NCBI GenBank assembly: GCA_038502055.1
Contig: JAXRKN010000044.1
Coordinates: forward strand, 2,266,001-2,330,000
Length of the DNA: 64,000 nucleotides
Reading direction: 5' to 3'
From: Tanytarsus gracilentus
Lineage: Eukaryota > Arthropoda > Insecta > Diptera > Chironomidae
The notes below the pieces were generated by a model, which had not been told where the DNA came from, did no database searches, and saw nothing but the letters and a program-made list of their open reading frames with translations. Position 1 is the first letter of the stretch, and every line of letters begins with the position of its first letter. Position numbers and translations under genes: made by a program. This document shows positions 35,779 to 48,500 of the stretch, piece after piece.

Positions 35779-38633
35779 AATTAAGTAAACATTTATTAAA
35801 TTGTTTGTAATAAATTTTCACAACCACGCGACTACTCGTCTTGCTGTCTAAGTTGTAAAACAGAAAATATTAACGACACATAAAAGCTATCAAAGTGTTG
35901 ATGTGAAACTTTTTTCGCAAACAAACACGAGCACCAAGCAGCGTGAACAAGCGCGTCGGTAGCGGTGAGAAGATTCACATGCAAAAATAATAAAAATGAA
36001 AATAGAGTACAAAACGATACGAAGAAGAGTATACATAATAAAAGTTGGTGATGTTCTGATGGCTTGCGCACATATTACACACGTGTATTCACATGTTTGT
36101 TGATATTTGCTTTAGTGTTAAATTACTAATATATTTTTTACACTCGAACTGATAGTATCGCACATGATTATACGAAAATAGTGAATTTAATTTAAAACTA
36201 TTTAAGCACTCATTTTTAATAAAAATGAAAAATTAAATTATTGTGAAATCTTCCAACCCTCGCAAGTTCAAGCGAGGAAGTCCAAGTTGAGTGAGTGAGC
36301 GAGAACTCTAAGAGGCAAACGAAGGTAAAAGAAAAGAGACGAAGGAAGAGAAAAGACGAAGAAAACTGTGTACAATGCCGAAGTTCAAATACAACATAAT
36401 CAGCCGTATACGCATAGCATGTAATTGCGGGTACACTAAACAGATACGTATGAAAATCAACACATGATACAGAAATTCTTTTTATACTGTTTTATATCAC
36501 ATCTGACATGAAAATAATTATTTGTACAATTTCACTGCTGTATAATGTGTCGGATGGTACATTTGTCTACCTAGAACATGCGAGTGAGTCAGCGAACGCT
36601 TCGTACGACGACGGCAGCAAGTAAAATTGCTTTCAAACACTCACTAAATTTTTTTAATAATATACATATGTATGATGGAAGTTATTAGGGCAACATGAAA
36701 AGCGGCATGCTCAACACAATCAGGCGGGCCTTTTCTGTAGAGGTGCGGGATTTGGACTCACTTCTCTCTCTCTCTCTATGTCTGTGTCGGAGTCGCACAA
36801 CAAAAAGAACCTCGCAATCGAAAAATGAAAATTTCATCTAAACACATCTATATAAAACCGTCATTAATACACGAGAGCGCACGGAGGGATGCGTTTTTTC
36901 TGTGTACACATTCCACACTCCTCCACAATCACATGGACACGAGTGAGTGAGTGAGAGAGAGTGAAGCTTGGCAAAAATATCAAAACAGAATTTCTCGGTT
37001 TCATAACACACCGAAAAAAAAAAGTTTTCCGCTCTTTGAAGCATTAAAAGGGGATGTCATGTTGATTTTTAAATAAAAATAATAAAAAATATCTGAAATA
37101 AAAAAAAATTAAAACTTGATTTTTTATTTCTCGACGTTAACTTTTGTGTCTCCTCCTTCAACACATGTGCGAGCTTCATGTTTTTCACTCAATTTTGTTA
37201 TGTTTTTTCTTTGTGTGATATGGAAAATGTTTACACACTCTCTACCCCATGCAAAGGAAGACTTTTCATTCTTATTTTTTCGGCTATATGTATTCAGGCG
37301 CCAGTGCTTCCATGTGATGATGAAAATCATCGGTTTTTACTCTAGTTGTTGTACGTCACTTACAGTTTACATCCATACACAAGCATGGGACGGTTAATAG
37401 TATCCTGCGATAGGCATGAATGAAGACGCTTTTGATGGTGTGCTTTTCTCTTCTTACAATATTATTACGTTAAGGTTCGAATGTGATGAAAGATTACCGA
37501 AGAATTTGTCTTGACATTTGATACTGAAAATAATATTAAATTCTCTTTTAAATGTTTCAATTTTTGAAATATATTTTTAGACTTCAAAAATTCTCTTGAA
37601 CTTTTAAACAAAATTAATTCCAGATTTCTAAATTTTTAAAATTAATTAATAAAATATAATTAAGTCACCTTGTTTCTAAAACTTCATTCAAAAATTCTGA
37701 AGTAAATTTTCCGGTTTTATTTTGATGACTCACTTAAATGCAATTAAATTTAAATTATACATCTACATTATTGTCACCTACATTTATTAAGTGAACAATT
37801 TGAATGTAAAACCAGACACAATAAACCAATACATTTGATCGACCTCAGTCGTTAGCCCTCACATATATGAGAGCAAAAGCTATTGCTACTCTCAAATTAT
37901 AGAAAGAAGATGAAAAATCTGAATACAAATTAAAAAATCCATCAGTAGTCAAATTGAGTTGAACGGCGAAACTTTGAATTTTTAAATAGCTGTGATTGTG
38001 GCACGCGTTTTAATCTTTTTAGAAAAATTCCTCAATCATATTTGATAATGTTGCTATAAAGCATTGAGGTCACTCAGTCGAAAGTGCACTTTTGCATTGC
38101 TTCATTCAAACTCTGGAACTAAAAATATTTTTTAAAGAATTCTCGATATCATCTCAAAAAAGAAAATGACAAGTGAGTATCGGAGAAAATGTGAAAAATT
38201 CTATAAATAAATCTAAACACGAGGTTTGAGTAAAAATAAACTTTTCGAGACTAAAGAAATACAGCAAGCACGTTGCGTTGTGTTTTGATTGTTCTTTAAT
38301 TGCTGTGTAAAATGAAAGTGTGTGATAAAGACATTGTAAAGTGCGAGAAGCTGTCTAGCGCTATTATAAATTATCGAAATGATAAGAAAATATTATGAAC
38401 AGGTTTTTCAAGAGCAAGGAGTGAAAATTTTATGATTTTGAAAAATTTTAACATTTCAAAATAGCTTTAAAAAATTTCTTAATATCAAAAACTTTTTGAT
38501 AAAATTTTAAAAACTTTCTTCCCTAGTTTCAAAATTTTTTATCAAGATTTTCCATCCTTGAAATTTTTGTTTCGTCTCATAACCGTCTCAGTTTAACAAA
38601 AGCTCTCAAACAACTAACTTTTAATCTCTTATA
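35779..38633. other. Intergenic between SLC17-C and SLC17-D
   Basis: About 2.9 kb with more mixed composition and many CA/TG and GAGA-like runs. No supported gene. It contains the left copy of a 69-bp conserved block (36629-36697), matched in inverted orientation downstream of SLC17-D. Confidence 0.5.
36629..36697 (+). repeat. 69-bp conserved non-coding block, left copy
   Basis: It begins gctttcaaacactcac and ends attagggcaacatg, with a palindromic atacatatgtat in the middle. It matches the reverse complement of 41261-41329 at about 63 of 69 positions without gaps. An additional shared gtgagtcagc lies upstream at 36584-36593. Confidence 0.8.
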
Positions 38634-40550
38634 ATGGACAATATTTTTTCATCTCTCAAAGATTTCTGTCTACCTCAGCGAATTGTGCTCGCTTTCATGG
38701 CATTTTTGGGCTTCGTATGCGAGTACATGATGCGAAATCTCCTCAGTATTGCGATCACACAAATAGCTAGGAGGCAAGTGAGCGAGTCTCAAGTGATTGC
38801 GGGTGAAAAATGTCCCATGGACAATAGCACTTTTGTAGATGACGATGATCCATTCATCGAAGGCACATTTGATTGGAGTGAAGCCGTTCAAGGCGTGATT
38901 TTATCATCGTTCTATTGGGGTTACATCATTACTCACATTCCTGGCGGTATGCTCGTAGAAAAATTGGGAGGAAAAATCACTTTACTAGCCGGCATCGCGT
39001 CCACGAGTCTTTTGACCTTCCTCACCCCATTCTCGATTGAGTATGGCGGCTCGACTTTGTTGATAATTAATCGCGTTATCATGGGATTATGTCAAGGTTT
39101 CATATATGCGTCAGTTTTTGGATTACTAGCAGCTTGGATTCCGCTGAGAGAGAGAACAACACTTGGAGTTTTTGTGTTGAGTGGAATTCAGGTAAATATT
39201 TTATAATTTAATTTCAATTTAAATATAAACTTTGACTCTAATAGTTTGGATCAATTTTGGCGACTTATTTGTCGGGAGTTTTACTTCAAAATATTGACGG
39301 ATGGGATTGGCCTTTTTACATCTATAGCATCGTTGGAATTGTTTGGTGTTTCTTTTTTGTAAGCTCATAAAATATTTAAAAAAATTTATTCTAATTTTTA
39401 TCAATTTAGGCAATTTTCTGTTCGAAAGATCCCGAATCCAATAAATTCATCACGAACAGTGAGAAAGTTTATTTAATTAGAGAAATTGGATCACTTGAAA
39501 GAGACACAACCCTCCCGCCGACTCCCTTTAAAGCCATTCTCACCAGTATCTCAGTTTGGGCGATCATCATTAGTCAAACTGGAATTGACTTTTCATTCTA
39601 TGTCATGACAACTGACTTACCCAAATATTTATCCGACGTCATGAGAATTGATGTGGAGAGAAATGGTCTTTATTCATCTCTGCCGCAAGTGCTGAATTTC
39701 TTTAGTGCAATGATTTTTGGTGTTTTGAGTGATATTTGCATCAACAAAGGGCTTTTGAGCGTTAAAAATACAAGAAGGTTTTTCACAACGGCAGGTAGGC
39801 ATGAAAACAATCAGAATTAAAAAAGATTAACATTCGTTCTACAAAAAAAGGCATAATTGGACTCGCAATTTGCTTTATAATGGCATCGTATTCCGGTTGT
39901 GATCGATTGCAAGCAATTTTATTCTTCTCATTCGCCTCTGGATTTGCTGGATTGGATAACAGTCGAGTTAACAATATGGATTTGAGTCCCAACTATGCAC
40001 CGACGATCATCGCAATTGTGAACAGTTGCGGATCAATTATGGGAATTTTAGCGCCGATTATTGTTGGAGTGCTGACACCTAATGTGAGTAAATAATTTTT
40101 TAACAATTTATCTTTAAAAAACTGTTTGAAAAAATAGCAAGACACAAAATTTTGTGACCTGATTATTCAAATTTTTTGTTAACGGTTTTATGAAGAAAAT
40201 TTTTCACATGCAAAACTAAAACTTTTTTGTTGCTTATAAAAATTTAAAATTTCAATTTTATTTCCACAGAGTTCAATTTATGAATGGAGGTTTGTTGATT
40301 TAAAAAAATTACACAAATATTTTTCTAAAATTTTTTATTTCCATACAGAATTGTTTTTTGGCTCGTGTTTGGAGTTTTAAACGCAACTGGCATTTTCTAT
40401 CTGATCTTTGCTGATGGCAAAATTCAATCATGGAATAATCCAAACGAACAAATTCACTTGAATGGAGTGAACGGACACAATGGACAAAATCCGAAATATA
40501 CAGAAAATGAAAAGAAAAATAATGAAATTTCTTTAACAAAGAACTTTTGA
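38634..40550 (+). CDS. SLC17-type anion/phosphate transporter D
   Basis: Most diverged of the four tandem paralogs. Exons: 38634-39191, 39245-39358, 39410-39794, 39851-40083, 40270-40289 (20 nt) and 40349-40550; phases agree; 503 residues. Here the start, span 1 and first loop lie in one exon, unlike A-C. Marks: LPQRIVLAFMAFLGF, MMRNLLSIAITQIARR, FDWSEAVQGVILSSFYWGY, THIPGGMLVEKLGGKITLL, TTDLPKYLSDVMRIDVERNG, and MDLSPNYAPTIIAIVNSCGS. The luminal loop is longer and acidic (FVDDDDPFIEG). The 20-nt exon codes SSIYEW and is needed to join the last two spans. The tail is Asn/Gly-rich. No 5' UTR exon was identified. Confidence 0.9.
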
Positions 40551-41260
40551 TAGTTTTTATTTTTGCGCACGAATATTCAAAACTCTTTGTAGGAAAATAT
40601 ATTGAAACCAAATACTTTGAAAGAAACATGTTTGACCTCACTTTAATTGGAAATACTTTAAAATATTATTGATTTAATTTTTTTAAATTTTGAATCGACA
40701 AAAACAACTTAAAAAAATTTTGGAAATTATTTTTTGAATAAAATATTTTTAATTGTTTAAAAATCTTTTTTTTTATTTTCACACATTTTCATACTTCGCA
40801 CATAAGCTTGAAAAGTTCATGACGTGGTTCTCTCTTTATATTTTCTGGAAAATCATATTTCGCGCTCTTTTCCCTTTTTTCCTCAAACACTTAACACACA
40901 TCAGAAGCGATGATACTGAAAAAAAATTATATATGTGTGGCATCGTCGGTTTGATGTTTTTGTTGTAGAAAAAAAAGAAAGAAAAAAGTTTCACATGTGC
41001 ATGTAGAGCAGAAAAAGAAATTCTGTGCGTTTTTCCGCCGCACTTTTGGCATGTTATGTGTGTTGTTGTAATTCACCAAGATAGTCAAGCGGTGGTTCAG
41101 CGACGGCTACATGTGCACAACGCATCCACCCTTCAAATGTGTGTATGTTTAGATGAGAAATTTCCATTCTCTGGATTCCTTTGATTGTGCCGGAGCGTGC
41201 AGACACATTGACACAGAAAGAGACCCACCGTCACCGACATCGTGCTTGTGTTCGATTAAT

Positions 41261-41329
41261 CATGCTGCCCTAGTAGCTTTCATCATACATATGAATATTA
41301 TTAAAAACATTTAGTGAGTGTTTGAAAGC
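41261..41329 (-). repeat. 69-bp conserved non-coding block, right (inverted) copy
   Basis: Reverse complement partner of 36629-36697 with about six substitutions. The shared gtgagtcagc tail is also present, inverted, near 41345-41358. Together the pair brackets SLC17-D. Confidence 0.8.
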
Positions 41330-42326
41330 GAATTTTCCTTGGTGTTTGCTGACTCACTTCGGTGGTTGTACATTAAGTGTAGTTCTTTTCGAGGCTGTAA
41401 ATGTTATTAAAGTGAAACACAGATGAACACAAAAGGATGTTTTTTTCGCTACCCTACCGATACACTCAACTATGTGTGCCATAATAATATTATTTTTTCA
41501 CTGCATATATGTTTAACACAAATAATACACACAACTGTATCCTTTTCACTCCCTTTTATGTGCGATGGCATCGTATTGCGCTCTCGCATATCCTGCGATC
41601 CTATTTACTGAATATATTTTGAAGAATTTGTGCCTCGTGCCATTCTCCTTTATTGGGTTTCTTACATGCGGCATGAGACATGTTGTGAAAATTTTCCAGT
41701 TTGTGTGGCTAATGGCATATTTTTGCTGCCTACTCATTGCACTTTTTTTCACACAGCATTTTTAGGGGCACACAAGGACATTCACGTCACATGAACTGTA
41801 AAGGAATTTCTAGCTGACAACTTGCTCTCGTGTTTGACGCCCTGTTAGTGAAATATTTTGTCATTCCGTATGCTTCTGCGTTGGCATATGAGCGGCAGTT
41901 TTTCCTTTCATAAAACTTATGATATCCCATGTATTCCGCGATTCTCACGTTCAGGACAATTTCGGCAATTGCGTAGTTGCTTCCTTTTTGTATTCCACGA
42001 CCACTCTACTGCGAGACGACTACATAGCGCACAAATTCGTTCCTGTATTTGTGGGGTCGATTGATCAGTGTGGTGGTATATGAAGAAAATCCTTGCTGTG
42101 TGAACTTCTCACTCTCGCGCGAGTTAGTGTGCTATGTTTGTTGTTATCGTCTGTTGTCGTTTGGCAGAGAGAAATGTGTGTGACTCACATATGAGAGCAT
42201 TATGTACAGTGTTTTATTTTTATTCAATTCATCTAAGCATACATGCATGCGTGTATGCTGTGAATTGTGATAAAAAAATTATTTAAAAAAAATACAAGCA
42301 AAATTAAATGTTATTTTTACTTTTTA

Positions 42327-42337
42327 GGATTTGAACC
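42327..42337 (-). promoter_or_regulatory. Isolated tRNA box-B-like motif
   Basis: Minus-strand ggttcaaatcc followed by taaaaa, in the 12-kb gene-free stretch. Confidence 0.4.
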
Positions 42338-43141
42338 TTAAGAAATGTTCTGACAATTTATATTAAATTATTTTCTGCAAATTAAGTTACAATTAAACTG
42401 ATATTTAAAATATAATTCTAAATTTATTTTCTAATAAATTTTTGTTCATAAACTATAATTAATGAAAAAATCTATGTTTAAAAAATCATTAAATCAAAAA
42501 GTAATTCGAATAAAAGAGGTGGAAAATGAAGTAAAAAGTGTTCATCCATCGCAAAGAGTCTTTTTCTGTAAGTATAGACTCAATTTCATCGTGCTTACAA
42601 CTTAGAAAAGTCTTGCATGTAATTTTTCTTCATTCTTTTACGCAGAATTCTATTCCTTTCTAACATCGTCGTTCTTTCTTGTGTGAACAGAGAAAAAATA
42701 TAAAGCGTTTCAGATTTTTGCTGCTGCCTCGCATGCCTGTTTATATTTGTGTGTATCGTGTACTGCGCTCTGTTCACATTATTCTCATGGTATTGCCCAC
42801 CGAATGTGGAGAGATTCTACAACTTCAGGGGCCTCCACCACAGAAGACCGTACTCGAGTGTATGTCAGATAGAGAACTCTTGTTGCTGTATATTATTTTT
42901 TCACTACATTATAATTGGGAAAGTTCGTGTTGCGGGACATTTTGAGTTCCTGTTCAATCGCTTTCATATGTATTTCATATAGAATGTTTGGTGACATAAT
43001 AAATACAACAATGTCGAGTGTAGCATATCCACGTTGTTTTCGCTTTTCTTTGATCGTGTGATTTTTAGATGCATGATGGTGATGCTCGAAAAGAAAATTT
43101 AGTTAAAAAAATTCATCAATATGTAAAAGATATTAATTTAA

Positions 43142-43152
43142 GGATTCGAACC
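43142..43152 (-). promoter_or_regulatory. Isolated tRNA box-B-like motif
   Basis: Minus-strand ggttcgaatcc followed by ttaaa, in the 12-kb gene-free stretch. Confidence 0.45.
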
Positions 43153-44206
43153 CTTAATTGTTTAAATTTTTATGAACTTTCGCACAAATATTTAACATAA
43201 TATGTTCTTAAAAATTCTGAAATAAAAATTTACTCTAATTTTTTTTTCAGAAAAACTATCAAAATTGATAAATACATTCGAAATTCAATATTTTAATACC
43301 GCATGTACACAGGTTAAACATCCGATCCGAATGTATTGAGAAGAAAAACAAAGAATACTTTTTGCAACCATGTGCGTAACATATTCCGATTTCATAATCA
43401 TCCGCATGTGTGAAACATGAGTCACCATCACAATAACAAAATCTCCAATATAGCAACACATTGTCGCACGAGACGTGAGACACAGGCAGACAGGGAAATT
43501 AAAGTGTAAATTAGAGAGTGAGAGATGGAGCAGACATAAAGATAAATTTAATTTCATACATATTGAAAAGTGAGCTGCTATTAAGAGGAGAAAATGAGAA
43601 TGAATGATGTGAGGTTGTATTTCAGAATGAATGGGTGATTCTTAAGATTAAATGGATGAAAAATATTCAACATTTGTTGGAATTTCCAATTTTAAATTTA
43701 AGTTCAAAAAGTCCGTTAATTTAATAATTTCCATCAACAAAATTTTTAAATAAAATAAATTTATTCAAACACTTTCGAATAATCATCCAACAACAGTTGC
43801 TAAAATATTGTACACATCCATGCTCGTTCTGCCCTGTTATCGTCTGCCTGTACGTCTAACAACAGCACATCAGCAGGCGCAGAGATGAAAACGTTTGTGT
43901 TCCTCTCACATCATCGTGCCGCTTTTCGTTATGGAAAGAAGGAAGAGCCGAAAGAGAGTGGAATCGAATAAAGAAGAAAATTTACATGCAGAGCAATGTC
44001 AGTACGGCTACATACAACAACAACAAAGAATAATAAAAAGAACACTGGAAGAAATGAGAAATTAGGGTGCGATGCATTCGTTTCTGATCGCTTGGTGGAT
44101 TCAATGATTTTGTTTTAAAAAATGAGTAGTTTTACAGTAACACGAATGCGAAAAAATTATTTCAATTCGAAGTGCGACTAGCCTCTCTATGGGTGGAGAG
44201 AAAAAA

Positions 44207-44270
44207 GCGAGTCGCGCTACTCTAGTTGTGAACTGAATGTTGGTAGCGCTCTCACTGCCACTCGACTCGC
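44207..44270. other. Interrupted inverted repeat (possible RNA hairpin)
   Basis: gcgagtcgcgctac at 44207-44220 pairs with gtagcgc at 44243-44249 and cgactcgc at 44263-44270, with 13 unpaired bases between the two right-arm segments. Function unknown. Confidence 0.4.
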
Positions 44271-45561
44271 CTTCATATTGGGACGTACACAAACTGAGTT
44301 GCTAGCGTTGTTCGGACTCAACTCACATTGAACCAAAAAAAAACATTTCATGCCAACGATGATGACAACGGCTCATACGTAGCACTTCGATCAGAATATA
44401 CGAGGAGTACAAAGAGTGAAAAGCTTCGTGCACGACTGCGAAAATGACTGGAGAACGGATAACACATTATAGCGAGGGTCTCGTCCTTTCAGGCGGCGGC
44501 TGAAGAAATCTAGAGACTGCATTATATTCGATCATGTAGTATGAGGCGTGCATAAACATTTGAGACGTTGAAAAAAGTGAAAAGCTAATAAAATTTCTCT
44601 TTTTTCTCTCCATACAAACATTCACAGTATATCGAGTGGTTCTTGATTTATAGAAAAATATCAATCCTATAAAATTTAAACGATTTAAGAATTTAAAAAA
44701 TAATTTTAATCTATTTTTATTATAAATTTTATGATTTTTCAGCTCTAAATTTATTGCATCAAAAGTAACCGAAATTAAATAAAATCTCACACTGCAAATT
44801 TTTTTTGTTGTGCCAGCGTCAGTTTTCAGCTGTTAAAAAAACATTAATAGGATATGATAAAAACATCGGAACCGAAGATGTGCAAAAAAAAAAGAAATCG
44901 TGATTTTTTACTAACATTTTTGCTCTGTCGACGATAAAAGGCAACAACTTTTTATATATATTTTTGCAACAGAGCATTTGTTTTTGTTTTATAGCGGTTA
45001 TATCAACTTTTTTCAACAAGCGAACATACGCGACAGCACGTTCAAGCTTTTCGTATATTTTTTTAACTCAGCTGTGAATTTATTCGAATTAATGAAAATT
45101 AGGAGCATATGAAAATTTTGCTACGCAACCGAGCATGATAAAAATTTACGCATTGTGTGTATTTGTGAAAGGGATTTCCCTAAATTTTTCTCTCCACACC
45201 ATCGTGACTCTTGACGTCCTTAGCTTTTCGAAATTTAACAAACCCAAACGAGGCGTGGTTTTTGAAAAAAAAAGAAATATTTATTTTTTGATGGAGTGTC
45301 GTCGACTGCAATTCCAAACCCTTTGTGTAGAAAATTTCAGCAAATTGTTTGTTTAGGAAAGCAGAAAACCGAGTGGGAATTTTTCACATATTTTCCATTG
45401 TACGGTAAGAATTTGGAATGGCATTCGAGGAATGCTTGGAATTTGAGGCATGCTCGGCATGTGCGGACTTGAGCTTTGCGACTTTGATAACCCATCCTAA
45501 TGAATTTCCGATAACCAGCGCAATTTTTCACTCTCGATTTTTCCATCGTGAGCAAAATATA

Positions 45562-45568
45562 TATAAAA
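45562..45568 (+). promoter_or_regulatory. TATA box of an unassigned promoter
   Basis: The sequence atatataaaaag is followed about 30-35 bases later by an initiator-like acaatcaagtcc, the arrangement usual for insect genes with focused starts. Only very short frames follow (ATG at 45670, 33 codons; ATG near 45744, 21 codons), so any transcript is unknown. Confidence 0.3.
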
Positions 45569-48500
45569 AGTGCAGCATACGACCAAGACGACATCTACAA
45601 TCAAGTCCAGTGAACTAAAGTTATAAAATCTACTATACCAATTCACATCCCCACGCCTGCCGTCTTTCATGAGCGCCCAGTCTTTCAAATATAAAATAAA
45701 TTTTAGCTTCACAAATTTTCCCAGCTTTTTTTCCCACTGCCGAAATGTTGGCCGAAGAGCGTGTGACTGAAAGGAGGTTCACATACAACCACTCTGATTC
45801 TCATTCATGATCCAACCATCGAAGAATATTTTATAAGTCTGTACTTCCCTCTATATTGAGAAAACAATACAAACAGCTCTCGGTTTTCTCGCTCTTTTTT
45901 CTCACGGCGCGTTCGAGTGAGAGAGCAAATCGTCATGGGAAAAATTCGAGTTCGATGGGAATGAAACGAGCGCTCGGTAGCAGCTATCAGTGCCATCGTA
46001 TAACGAAAAAGAGAAGTTAACTTTTCACTTTGTTCTCAGAAGCGCTATGTGAGTTTCATTTCGGATTTCGGTCTTTAGTAGCATAGCACTATACTGGCAG
46101 AAAGTCCAGTCACACTCGAAATTCATAAAATCTGAAATCTAAATTACCCGGCGCCAATGAGCAACGGCATCACCTCAAATATTGCAATTTGTATGAAATA
46201 TTCGAGTTTCACCTCTCATTTTTTTTCGCAATGCAATTTTTGCTCGATCGACGGAGAATTCTACGTTCTTGGAATTGAAAACAATTATTGCATTTTTTTC
46301 ATGCGGTCATCGGTGATAGCTAGAGGCGGAACGAATAAAAGTTTAATTTTCCTTTTCTCTTTTGTGAGGGCACGGCTTTTTCTGTCTGTGATTTAGAAAA
46401 AGGGTGATCCCTTTATTTTTGGAATATCTCTTAAATTTATTTCACATTTTATTGTAATTTTAATTGAATTTATTTTTAAATATTTATAAAAAAATATTTA
46501 AATTAATTTTCTTGATACATTTTCACTTTCTCTCATTCACATTTCATGACCATACCCACATTTAAGTTCACCAACATCATCATCCAGATATTCCTTAAAC
46601 TTCTAAGAGCATGCTAGATATTCCCGGTTTTTTGGAGTGTTGCTAATGTGCGCCAACTTCTTGTTGCCTTGTACCTAAAACTGAACAGTTGAAAATTTCC
46701 CGAAAAAATGCCTCCCAGGCAAATTCAGTGTGTAGACTTTACAATAGAGAGACGACACACACACCGAAAGTGGGAGTTTCAAAAGCAGAAATTTTACCAC
46801 TCGGTACTAAAAAAGAAGAGAAGAGAGCAGTATCGAGGTGTATGCTCAGTTCTAGTCGGAGGGCAGGCAGAAAGTGAATGTGTGAGAGAGAAGCAAAAAT
46901 TGTGTCATGACCTACAAAGAAATTTCATCGTGATTCGAGTACGAAGGCCGTCTGACATCCAATATTCGCCTCATTCATGTCAAATTCTATGACATCTCTC
47001 AGTCAAAATCTTATTGTCAGTCATATTCATATTTTGCCCTACCAAGCGCACAGAAGAGGTTGAATACGTACATTGCCTTGCGCGTGCTACTGCCGGAAAC
47101 ATAAACACATTTTCTCCTTCGACTCTATGCTGGGTGGAAAAGAGAGTGAAAAACATTTTCCTTCACTGTTGTGGAAAATAAAAATCGTATGAGAAAAAGG
47201 CAAATAAAAAATGCTCGCAGAACTATCTTTCTCGTGCTGTAGTGTAAAAAATCATATTCTAATGAATTAAAATATTTGAGGTACATTTTAAATAATATCG
47301 TGGTAATAGGAAAGAAGGAAAAGTCGAGCAGTTGGCAGCGAAATGTTGATTGAGAGGGGCCGTGGCAAACAAGAAAATTTTCCTTTCATCCGGAGAGGGA
47401 AGACATGAAGAGAAAGACGCGCGGGGAAAAAGAAGAGATTTCAACCCTCCTCCCATCTCATCTGTCGACTTCTACACGGCCATTCAGCACTGCGAGAATT
47501 ATTTTTTTGCCTCCGAGATCAAAAGGGAGGAAAAGTTTTTATTGCTTTTTTGGAAATTCTTTGTTGCGTGGATTTTTGATGTTACAAATTCACCACAGCT
47601 TGCAGTCAGTCGACAACAACAACGCAAAATTTTCCGCAACGCTCTTTTAGTGGGATGTTCCGACACAGCCTACTTTACGATGCTTGAGGGAAAATAATTT
47701 TCCTCGACTCATATCCACTAAAAAAAAGAGGGTTGAGAAATTTTGCTTTAAATTCGTAAACGCATTTAAATCAATGAGGGTCCTTCTTCATGTGTGCTTC
47801 TTTTATGAAACTCCTCTTTTTTTAACCCCAATTGAAAATTTATTCAAATGCCATTCACAGCTCATTTAACTTTTTAGCATAAAACTTTGTATGAATTGTG
47901 ATGATGAACGAAATGGCCAAAATTTAGTCATATTGAGTTTTAGTTTATTTAATGTCCATTTCAAAGTTTACATTTCAGTTAATTAACTTTATTTTATAAT
48001 TTAAATTATTTAAAATTGTTAAACATTTTAACTTTAATTATAGGTAGTTTAATTTTTTCAAATTTGAATTCTTTAACACCGTTAAAATTAGATAATTTTT
48101 TTCAAGGGATGAAACTTATTTAAAATTTGTTGACCAATTTTTTAGTTTTAAAAATTTCAAATGTATTTTAATAAAAAAATAAAATAAATTTACACACTTT
48201 TGTATTATTTTATAAATCCAAGTTTCTCACCCCTTAAAACATTCAATAAATAATTTAATGTGAACACAAAATTTCAAAAAAAATAAATTGCGCTTTAACC
48301 CTCCACTCAATTTCATAACTTCTCGCACTGTAAATTGTTCTCGCCCAAATGGAACGCACCAAGTAAAATGAGTAAGGCACCTTGTGTAAAAAAATATTTT
48401 ACGGTTGGCCATAAAATCACATTAACGATACATGAACTTGAGGGGTGTGTATTGTATGCAAAATGAATATAAAAAACTTATTGCATCTTGACTCTCTTCT

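Noticed and set aside
16336..43152. tRNA genes at the ggttcgaatcc motifs
   Set aside because: No acceptor, D or anticodon arms can be folded around any of the five sites.
45337..45594. 85-codon minus-strand frame with a hydrophobic start
   Set aside because: It overlaps the plus-strand TATA module, other frames are open there too, and no conserved features are seen.
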